In this document: positions 27,642 to 34,502 of the stretch, piece by piece
Numbering within the stretch: the first letter of the stretch is position 1
Layout of the letters: every line of letters starts with the position of its first letter
Assembly: GCF_002077945.1 (NCBI RefSeq)
Contig: NZ_LVYD01000042.1
Location: 333,202 to 397,201, forward strand
From: Niastella vici
Lineage (GTDB): Bacteria > Bacteroidota > Bacteroidia > Chitinophagales > Chitinophagaceae
Reading direction: 5' to 3'
Length of the DNA: 64,000 nucleotides
Program-made: the position numbers and the translations under genes
The notes under the pieces: generated by a model
The model's input: the letters and a program-made list of their open reading frames with translations, nothing else
Database searches by the model: none
Told to the model about the DNA's origin: nothing

Positions 27642-28676
27642 CTAAAACCGCCTGTACTTTTTAAAACCGATGTCCTTTGATTCTCCCAACGACTCAAGCC
27701 AGGAAATACCCTTGTTACCTGAAGCTTCCACCGCCGTTCCCGATATGGTAAATGTAAGCGGATAGCGATCTGTATTGGTATAAAGGTTGATCTCATTGCG
27801 AAACCATCCTTTTGATCGTGGCCGGTAATAAACCCTGATCCTGCATTCTGCACCAGGTTTTACCGGCTTTTCAGGCACATACACATAGCAGTTTGCACGT
27901 GAACCCCAGTTATTGGTAATGCTGTTGATCTCCAGCGGTTCATTTGCTTTATTCCGGAAGTAGAAATCCTTATAGTAAGTATCTTTGACTGTACAGTCAC
28001 CCACCTTTGCTTTGCGACCACTAAAAAAAATCGTACCTGCATTTGGATTGTCGGTATCTCTGGCGGTATCCGCGCTTCGATAGAATGGTCTCCCTGGAAA
28101 TATTGATTTGCGGCCCACCATGTTGGCTACAATTGAAAAATACTTGATGGTTTTGTTGGTAAACTCAGATGCGGGCTCGGGCATATATATGTTTTGCGCC
28201 TGCAATTTCTTATCCAGAAAAAAGACATAAGCCCGCTGCTTGCTTTCCAGGGCAGCAGACAACAAACTATCTTCAATTGTATATACCCTTACTTTTGTAG
28301 AAGCGAATTTCAATTGCTGGCACCAGCTGTTTTCAGAACAGCTATCGGCAGGAAGCTGATCGGTCAATATAATGATACTATCGGTATGTGGGTAGTCGTC
28401 GACAAAATAGGCCAATCTGTAAAATACTAAATGCTTACTTTCTTCAGGCTGGTTGTTCGTTACCCTGATTACGAATATACTATCTGATACCAACACATCA
28501 GCCAGCTTTATTTTTTTACCCTGTTCATTTTTCACCATGGCTCCGTTGGGTATGCTAAAATTGTCGGCAGGATCAACATAGTTAGCCAGCCGGTCATTTT
28601 CATGACCGCAGGCGATTAAACAGGCGAGGAGGATCAGGTAAGGGAAGAATTTTTTCAGGCTGTTACAGGGGGTCAT
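27642..28676 (-). CDS. Lipoprotein with C-terminal DUF1573-like domain
   Basis: The start MTPCNSLKK is chosen to place the lipoprotein signal (LILLACLIACG, Cys about 23) correctly; an ATG seven codons upstream is in frame. The middle part (about 60-200) is unassigned. The last third has the DUF1573/ASPM-SPD-2-Hydin pattern: DTYYKDFYFRNKANEPLEIN, a Cys-containing strand NWGSRANCYVYV, KPVKPGAECRIRVYYRP and PLTFTISGTA. Such domains are Ig-like and periplasmic or surface-exposed. Role unknown. Convergent with the preceding gene. Confidence 0.85.
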   Translation of the reverse strand: MTPCNSLKKFFPYLILLACLIACGHENDRLANYVDPADNFSIPNGAMVKNEQGKKIKLADVLVSDSIFVIRVTNNQPEESKHLVFYRLAYFVDDYPHTDSIIILTDQLPADSCSENSWCQQLKFASTKVRVYTIEDSLLSAALESKQRAYVFFLDKKLQAQNIYMPEPASEFTNKTIKYFSIVANMVGRKSIFPGRPFYRSADTARDTDNPNAGTIFFSGRKAKVGDCTVKDTYYKDFYFRNKANEPLEINSITNNWGSRANCYVYVPEKPVKPGAECRIRVYYRPRSKGWFRNEINLYTNTDRYPLTFTISGTAVEASGNKGISWLESLGESKDIGFKKYRRF

Positions 28677-28891
28677 AGGGATATTATAAGGGAACAAAAT
28701 AGAAAAAAAACATATTCTATGGAAAGATAACCGGGTAATTAGATATATTTTTTTCGGCTAATTGCTGAAATATATCAGCCCGGCATACGCGAATGCGAAA
28801 TTGGGGATTTTGCTTCTGCAGACAAATAGGATGGCAACCATTTTGCTTTTACCACTTTTTTTCACGTAATTACATAACCTAAACCCCATAT

Positions 28892-29362
28892 ATGGAAAAT
28901 ACAAATCCTGATTTGCTGCAAGAATTTGAGCTAACAGTTGACCTTACGCCCGTTTCACCGGGATTGCGCTTTGTAAATTACCTTATCGATGTAATTGCAT
29001 TTTATGCCCTTGCATTTATTATAGGCATGCTGTATGCTCTCATTGCCACCCCAAACTCCTATAGCGGCGAGGTATCTGATGAAAGAGGCTCCCTGCAGAT
29101 CTTATTGCTGCTCGCCTGGATATTGATCATGGTTGCTTACTATACACTCTTTGAATTTTTTGCCAAAGGAAGAACACTGGGAAAAATGGCTACCGGCACT
29201 GTGGCGGTAAGAGAAGATGGCAGCAACCTCACTTTTAAGGATGCATTATTACGAACGCTGTGCCGCTTTATTCCTTTTGAGCCCTTCAGTGCATTTGGTT
29301 ACCGGCCCTGGCATGATAGTATGACCAGGACATTTGTTATAAAGAAACGTAAGAAGGTCTAG
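28892..29362 (+). CDS. RDD-family membrane protein
   Basis: A 156-residue inner-membrane protein with the RDD pattern. The first helix has the conserved Arg (PGLRFVNYLIDVIAFYALAF) with Asp in the same helix. The second helix is about 67-89 (LQILLLLAWILIMVAYYTLF), followed by KGRTLGKMATGTVAVREDGS and LCRFIPFEPFSAFGYRPWHD, both typical of RDD proteins. Some members act in ion or osmolyte transport; no specific role can be assigned here. Confidence 0.92.
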   Translation: MENTNPDLLQEFELTVDLTPVSPGLRFVNYLIDVIAFYALAFIIGMLYALIATPNSYSGEVSDERGSLQILLLLAWILIMVAYYTLFEFFAKGRTLGKMATGTVAVREDGSNLTFKDALLRTLCRFIPFEPFSAFGYRPWHDSMTRTFVIKKRKKV

Positions 29363-29383
29363 CGTAGTCTGAATTATATTTTC

Positions 29384-29412
29384 AAAGGTCTGCATTATGC
29401 AGGCCTTTTTTT
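29384..29412 (+). terminator. Rho-independent terminator after the RDD gene
   Basis: AAAGGTCTGCA (29384-29394) and TGCAGGCCTTT (29398-29408) form an 11-bp stem with a TTA loop, then a T-run. The 5' arm is identical to the tRNA terminator at 25619. Confidence 0.92.
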
Positions 29413-29420
29413 TGAAACCG

Positions 29421-29861
29421 CTATCCAAGTATTTCTGTAAGCTTGTCTATCATTTTGCCCCAGGCCACTTTGCTTTTTTCCACAAAATCTTCCTGGCCGC
29501 GTGGCATTTCATGTGTTAGTGTAAGTTCACAGCCGTCTATAACAGGTTGAATACCGATAACGATGCGCGATTGGCTATTTGCCGGATCCTCCTTTACAGT
29601 CCATGTGAATACCAGGCGGTGCGGACGGTCAACTTCAATGTATTCCCCTGTATGATCGAATGTTTTTCCCTGCCGGCGAACGACATAAGAAAATGAGCCA
29701 CCAACCCAGGGATCGTTTTGAAGGCTTATGATCTCTTCATCCCTTATTTCTGGTCCAAACATAAAGCGACCAATCATCTTCTTATCCAGAAACGCATCGA
29801 ATACAAGTTCCGGCGGAACTGAAAACAATCCTGTTACCGTAGCAGTAACTGGTAGTTTCAT
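29421..29861 (-). CDS. SRPBCC/AHSA1-like domain protein
   Basis: A 146-residue single-domain protein with the AHSA1 (Hsp90-activator-like) START fold signature: VPPELVFDAFLDKKMIGRFM at the N-terminus, the central WVGGSFSYVVRR, HTGEYIEVDRPHRLVFTWTV, ELTLTHEMPRG and a C-terminal amphipathic helix. These proteins enclose a hydrophobic pocket; ligands are mostly unknown. Monocistronic, convergent with the RDD gene and sharing its terminator region. Confidence 0.92.
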   Translation of the reverse strand: MKLPVTATVTGLFSVPPELVFDAFLDKKMIGRFMFGPEIRDEEIISLQNDPWVGGSFSYVVRRQGKTFDHTGEYIEVDRPHRLVFTWTVKEDPANSQSRIVIGIQPVIDGCELTLTHEMPRGQEDFVEKSKVAWGKMIDKLTEILG

Positions 29862-30079
29862 AAGTTTAATTTATCATTTGCATATAAAAAATTGTGCCTC
29901 GGCAAAGTTCTGCCACATTCGGGCTTTTTTGCAACATCCATAGCCACCCAAATACGTGAAAAACACCTATCTTTTTTTCATAAAATCTGCGTAACATTTG
30001 TGAGTCGATCTTTCTCTTTATCCTCATTCGTGCTCTCGCATCCATTTCCTGACAGTTCTAAATCTTAAAATCTGCTTAT

Positions 30080-30490
30080 ATGCGCGATGTTACAACCACC
30101 CTCTGCTATCGTTGGTTTCACGAAGTATGGAATCAAAATCAGGAGCAAACAATTGATGAATTGCTAAGCCCCGATAGTCATGCTCACGGACTTAATTCAG
30201 AAAATGAGCCTAAAGGAATTGAAGGCTTCAAAATTTTCTATAACAACTTCAAGGGGCAGTTTCATGACATTTATGTTGATGTGCTGGATGTTATTTCACA
30301 GGACGATATGGAATGCGCCCATACCAAGGTTACTGCAATACATACAGAAACAGGTAAGCAGGTGAAATTTTCGGGTCTCTGCCTTATGAGAATAGAAAAT
30401 GGACAAATTGCAGAAGCCTGGAACCACTATGATTTTCTGAACATGTTCCAACAGTTGGGGCAGGTGCTTACAACTCTTGAGAAAGCATAA
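30080..30490 (+). CDS. SnoaL-like / ester cyclase family protein
   Basis: A 136-residue NTF2-fold protein of the SnoaL-like polyketide cyclase type: YRWFHEVWNQNQEQTIDELL, SHAHGL, GIEGFKIFYNNFKGQFHDIY, and a closing RIENGQIAEAWNHYDFLNMF. Members include cyclases and hydrolases, but most in Bacteroidota are uncharacterised. No biosynthetic neighbours, so a polyketide role is unlikely to follow from context. Confidence 0.9.
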   Translation: MRDVTTTLCYRWFHEVWNQNQEQTIDELLSPDSHAHGLNSENEPKGIEGFKIFYNNFKGQFHDIYVDVLDVISQDDMECAHTKVTAIHTETGKQVKFSGLCLMRIENGQIAEAWNHYDFLNMFQQLGQVLTTLEKA

Positions 30491-30502
30491 ATTATAATGG
30501 TC

Positions 30503-30529
30503 AAAGGCCTGCAACAATGCCGGCTTTTT
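30503..30529 (+). terminator. Rho-independent terminator after the SnoaL-like gene
   Basis: AAAGGCCTGCA pairs with TGCCGGCTTTT with one mismatch around a short loop, followed by T. It is a diverged relative of the terminators at 25619 and 29384. Confidence 0.8.
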
Positions 30530-30545
30530 GCCATGGAATTTTATT

Positions 30546-31181
30546 CTATTTCAGAATTGCTACACTATACCTTTTAAAAAACCTTCCTGTATTTGGCAGG
30601 AAATAAAATCCGTCTTTCCCAAAATCATTGAATACCTCATTTGTTTGTTGAGATGCTATTTTGTGTAAAGATTTGTTCTCGTAATAATAAATCCCTTCCG
30701 ACTTCGGCCTTACAATTTGCTCTCCGTTCTCCGGTGAAGAATCAACACTGAAATTTACACCGCTGCTACTTTCTGGCACGACACCTTTGGCTGTAGTATC
30801 TACCTGATCTTTATAGAAATGTGCATAGAACCAAATGCCGTCTCTTTGAAAACTACCGTTTTCTCCGTCGGTTTTAAAGGGTGGACTATAATATATTAAT
30901 GTTGAATCATTTTCTAAATAGGTGTCAGGGTCAAGCAAAAAATATCGCCCATTGGTCATTCGCAATACTATACAGCTTCCTTTAAAAATACCAGTCGTGT
31001 CTTCACAGCTTGTAGCGATATATTCATTGGTTTTATAAAGAGTGTCAACCGGCCTATACCTTTTGTAACCAGAGGCATCTATTTCTGTAAAGATCTGGGG
31101 TCCCTGTTCCTCATTAATGCCATTAATGCCATTAATGCAAGAACTTAAAGCCACTATAAAAATCAAAAAGAAAAATCTCAT
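30546..31181 (-). CDS. Unknown lipoprotein with short Asn-Gly-Ile repeat
   Basis: A 211-residue lipoprotein: signal MRFFFLIFIVALSSC with lipobox Cys15. Three near-identical 9-bp units follow at once, giving INGINGIN. The mature part is beta-rich and acidic (YKRYRPVDTLYKTNEYIATS, NGRYFLLDPDTYLENDSTLI) without a recognised domain. Located 34 bp downstream of the HMG-CoA reductase fusion gene on the same strand, so read-through from that operon is possible. Confidence 0.8.
   Translation of the reverse strand: MRFFFLIFIVALSSCINGINGINEEQGPQIFTEIDASGYKRYRPVDTLYKTNEYIATSCEDTTGIFKGSCIVLRMTNGRYFLLDPDTYLENDSTLIYYSPPFKTDGENGSFQRDGIWFYAHFYKDQVDTTAKGVVPESSSGVNFSVDSSPENGEQIVRPKSEGIYYYENKSLHKIASQQTNEVFNDFGKDGFYFLPNTGRFFKRYSVAILK
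31112..31138. repeat. Three tandem copies of a 9-bp unit
   Basis: CATTAATGC is repeated three times without interruption inside the 5' end of the lipoprotein gene. Copy-number changes would keep the frame and alter only the spacer after the lipid anchor. Confidence 0.85.
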
Positions 31182-31215
31182 TGCAGTTAGTTATTTCTAA
31201 AAATTGTAGCCAATA

Positions 31216-33525
31216 TTATAGCATACCCTCCACATGACCAAGCATAGCAAAACAATTATCCAGTACCCGGTTGGGGAATTTCAACTTCATCAAAATTTCC
31301 GAAGCCTTATAAAAGGTCATCCTGCATACCAGCAATTCTTTTAATGCATGCACATACCCCCTTAGCCACACATTATCAGTAATTTCCCTCCCCCATGCAG
31401 CCGCATGTAAACCAAGATATTTTTTCAGAAATGCTGCATCCTGTGGATCAATAATCACAAAAGCCAGAAACTCTACAACATCCCGGTGTGGTATATTCTT
31501 TACCACCAGCTCCCAATCATAAATACATGCTTCACCATTCATGCGTATGGCTGCATTTCTTGGATTAAGATCATTGTGTATGAGGCAAACGGGCAATGTA
31601 TTTTCAGCTATACCTGTTTTTATATCCTGCAAAAAACCGGGTAGTCTTTCCAATTGCGCAATGCGCACAGGATCTATTTCGTCTTTAATGATGATACTTA
31701 TCAATTTCTCATATAGCGGCGCCGACCGTGCGGGGTCAAACAGTTGCACAAGGTGCTCAGGAATGTTTTCCGCTTTTAAATAATAGTATTTATGGATTGC
31801 CGTAATAGTAGCTATCATTTTCGAAATATCTTCCGGTCGCCACATTTCAGGATTGTTCTCCGCATTAAAAAGATACATGGCCCGTTCATCTAAAAATTCA
31901 GTGATCAATAAATATATTTCCCGCTGATGGTCTTCCTTTTTGCCATAATAGCCGGGCGTTACAAAGAGCCCGTTTGTATGCAGGTCTTCATAAACAAAAA
32001 GTTCTTTCAAATGGCAATTGTGGTATTCGGTAAAATTGCGATAATTATAGATCAGGTCAGATAATACCGGATCAACTGATGCTGCCAATGCATGCAGCCC
32101 CTTAATAACATCCTGGTCCGTTGCCTTTGATTTCACCAGTAATGACAGCTCAGTACGGTCGTCCTTTGCGGTAAATGGAAAAAAGCCGATCAGTTTATTA
32201 CTGGTCTTTCTTGTAAGGTTGGTAATAATTCCATTATCCATTTCCTGTTCTTCAAAGCAAATGGAAAGTGCATTATACTCTGGCGATTGTTTGCCAATTA
32301 TTTCAGTAATGAGGTTCTTATTCAATTCTGACCTGGTAAGCCAGTTTACCGGCTTATTACGCCCTAATTTTTCATGTGCCTTTGCAAACGCACCGCTTAC
32401 AATGGCCGCATAGGTAGAGATCTCCAAAGACAGCGCAAATGCGGCAATCAATTGCGAAAATCTTTCCAGCTTATCTTTTCCGTAACATTTCATCAACTCC
32501 AGTACCTCTTTTTGTTTAGGAACTGACGTTCCCCCGCCCACAGTACCTATAACAAGTGTTGGCAAACAAAGTGAAAGGTACAATCCGGTTGCTGTTTTTT
32601 CTACATGAAGCAACCCAACCGACGATTCATGCAAAGACCCCAGATCCTGCCCGGTGGCAGCAAAGATGGCTGCCACCGTATTGGCTACGTTTATATTATA
32701 GCCAAACATATTATCCATTTTTGCCAGGATAACTGATGGGGCAAAGTAATTCATAATATCGCCGGAAGTAGTTCTAAGTACATTTATGATAGCTGCTTCA
32801 TCGAGATGACACTCTGCCATTACTTTTACCCCTCGCCCATTGCTCACCGAGTGCAACGACACTTTTTTATCGGAGGAGCCATTTCCTTCTATGATATAAT
32901 TTTTGATAACAATTCCGGTTTCCTTACCAAACAGGTCCACAATAAAAAGAAGCGCATGCCAGGTACAGGTTGTTGTCATATTCTGGCCCGAAGCATCACC
33001 CGTACGGTAATAAAACCGGGTGTGAACTACGTTATCAACAATAATAGGTTCAACCGATAATAATTGTGCATGATTGGAATATTTTTCTGCCTCTTTTTTA
33101 ATGACCTGAAACTTCGCTGGCAACCAATTATAAAATTTGCCAGCCGCGGCAGGTTCATCAAAAATAAATAATGGGCAACGGCTCATTTTCTGATGAATGA
33201 ACGTCGTTTTTATTCCGCCGCTCAAACTCGCAGCTTTGGCGCCCCTGTTCATACTTGCCACGAGCGCACCTTCGAGGGTTGCCGCCCCGGCATACACCCA
33301 TTCTTCCTTACCTTCAGCGATATGCAAAACAGGCCCCACCAGGCCAATGGGAATTTCAACAGAACCAATATAGGATTCTATTTTATTCTGGATATCTACA
33401 TGCAACAGCCCTGATGTTGAAATATGTTGGGTACAGTAACCTAGCTCCTTTAAATAATCATGACGGAGTTGGGTAGAGGTAGGCGTTACCAACCCTCGTC
33501 CCGGAACTATGGGGTAATTTTCCAT
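31216..33525 (-). CDS. HMG-CoA reductase fused to an APH-like kinase domain
   Basis: A 769-residue fusion. Residues 1 to about 410 are a complete HMG-CoA reductase catalytic domain closest to class I: IGSVEIPIGLVGP; Glu85 in TLEGALVAS; GDASGQNM (176-183) at the NADP-loop position; Lys220 in SSDKK; Asp294 in ATGQD; GTVGGGTSVPKQ (327-338); His384 in AKAHEKLG. The catalytic Glu, Lys, Asp and His are thus all present. Residues about 430-769 match aminoglycoside/choline-type phosphotransferases, with Brenner motif HNDLNPRN (650-657) and metal-binding Asp670 in IYDWE. HMGR makes mevalonate from HMG-CoA; the fused kinase could phosphorylate it, which is inference. No N-terminal membrane anchor. Its start codon is one base after the stop of the upstream P-loop kinase gene. 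Confidence 0.93.
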   Translation of the reverse strand: MENYPIVPGRGLVTPTSTQLRHDYLKELGYCTQHISTSGLLHVDIQNKIESYIGSVEIPIGLVGPVLHIAEGKEEWVYAGAATLEGALVASMNRGAKAASLSGGIKTTFIHQKMSRCPLFIFDEPAAAGKFYNWLPAKFQVIKKEAEKYSNHAQLLSVEPIIVDNVVHTRFYYRTGDASGQNMTTTCTWHALLFIVDLFGKETGIVIKNYIIEGNGSSDKKVSLHSVSNGRGVKVMAECHLDEAAIINVLRTTSGDIMNYFAPSVILAKMDNMFGYNINVANTVAAIFAATGQDLGSLHESSVGLLHVEKTATGLYLSLCLPTLVIGTVGGGTSVPKQKEVLELMKCYGKDKLERFSQLIAAFALSLEISTYAAIVSGAFAKAHEKLGRNKPVNWLTRSELNKNLITEIIGKQSPEYNALSICFEEQEMDNGIITNLTRKTSNKLIGFFPFTAKDDRTELSLLVKSKATDQDVIKGLHALAASVDPVLSDLIYNYRNFTEYHNCHLKELFVYEDLHTNGLFVTPGYYGKKEDHQREIYLLITEFLDERAMYLFNAENNPEMWRPEDISKMIATITAIHKYYYLKAENIPEHLVQLFDPARSAPLYEKLISIIIKDEIDPVRIAQLERLPGFLQDIKTGIAENTLPVCLIHNDLNPRNAAIRMNGEACIYDWELVVKNIPHRDVVEFLAFVIIDPQDAAFLKKYLGLHAAAWGREITDNVWLRGYVHALKELLVCRMTFYKASEILMKLKFPNRVLDNCFAMLGHVEGML

Positions 33526-33526
33526 C

Positions 33527-34327
33527 TCAGTTGTTTTTAATTAATTCATCAAGCAGCCTGTCATAAAATTTATCCAGCTTTTCAAACGAAGCAGCATCAA
33601 TGTATTCAACGGGTGTTTTATACTTTTCAGAAATATGGTCAAACAAAGCATCGTACCCTTTGTCGAGCAGGGTCAGGATCTGCAGTTTTTCATGAGGTTC
33701 GGCTACCTGTCGCACCGAAATACGGTCAAACAATATTTGGGATGCGGCTTTCAAAAAAAAGATCTTATTGGGCAATGCTACTTTAAACAATTCTTTTATT
33801 CGCCCATCAGGCACAACCGCATCGTTAAAAGTTTCGCTGATAAAGTTGAATATTTCGACAGCATAATCGCCTTTGCTTTTAATGGGTAATAACCCAACCA
33901 TTTGCGCCAGCAACTCCCCGTAAGCGGTGTTGTAATAATCCATTCTTTCGCGATTTAAATAACCAGGGGTGATCCGTTGGGCATAGAATTTGGCATAGAT
34001 CAGCGAGTCAATCAGCGGATGTCTTTCACAGATCAATATACGCGTAAGCGGTGTACACATTTCGAGCGCCAACTTCTCATATAACAGCATGGAGCCAAAA
34101 AGAGCAAGCGCTTTCAGGTCGCTCCAGGTGTTTTCATCTGCCTGTTGGCTCATCTGGTTTAATAGCTGTGTCTGTTTTTGGATGGCCGATTGGGGCGGCA
34201 GGGCCTTTTCATCTATGTGAGGTAATGTAATAAGAGAAACATGATCGGGCTTTTCGTTCTGCAGTTTTGAAAACACCGTGCTTTTGCCGCAGCCATCTAA
34301 TCCGGTGAGAAGAATAGTTTTTATCAT
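33527..34327 (-). CDS. P-loop kinase, thymidylate-kinase-like
   Basis: A 266-residue soluble protein beginning MIKTILLTGLDGCGKST, a Walker A loop (residues 9-17) of the thymidylate-kinase-like type. Further kinase-fold signs: ILICERHPLIDSLIYAKFY (Walker B/DR-like position with substrate-binding Arg) and KIFFLKAASQILFDRISVRQ (LID-region-like basic segment). It is longer than TMK (about 210), so the acceptor is probably not dTMP. First gene of a two-gene unit with the HMGR-kinase fusion and translationally coupled to it (1-bp gap). Animal phosphomevalonate kinase also has an NMP-kinase-type P-loop fold, so a phosphomevalonate-kinase role is conceivable; it is unproven. Confidence 0.85.
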   Translation of the reverse strand: MIKTILLTGLDGCGKSTVFSKLQNEKPDHVSLITLPHIDEKALPPQSAIQKQTQLLNQMSQQADENTWSDLKALALFGSMLLYEKLALEMCTPLTRILICERHPLIDSLIYAKFYAQRITPGYLNRERMDYYNTAYGELLAQMVGLLPIKSKGDYAVEIFNFISETFNDAVVPDGRIKELFKVALPNKIFFLKAASQILFDRISVRQVAEPHEKLQILTLLDKGYDALFDHISEKYKTPVEYIDAASFEKLDKFYDRLLDELIKNN

Positions 34328-34502
34328 TTCAGCATGACTTTAGGGGCCATCGGGCATAATAGTTCCGGGTTTTAAGAACCGTTTAACATATGCCAGACCA
34401 GCTTAATATATTTTTGAGCTCCCTACCTATTCTGTATCTCTTAAAGATATAAAAAACCTCCCTCAAAAAACGTAGTTTGCCGCCAAATAAGACTTTCTTA
34501 TC

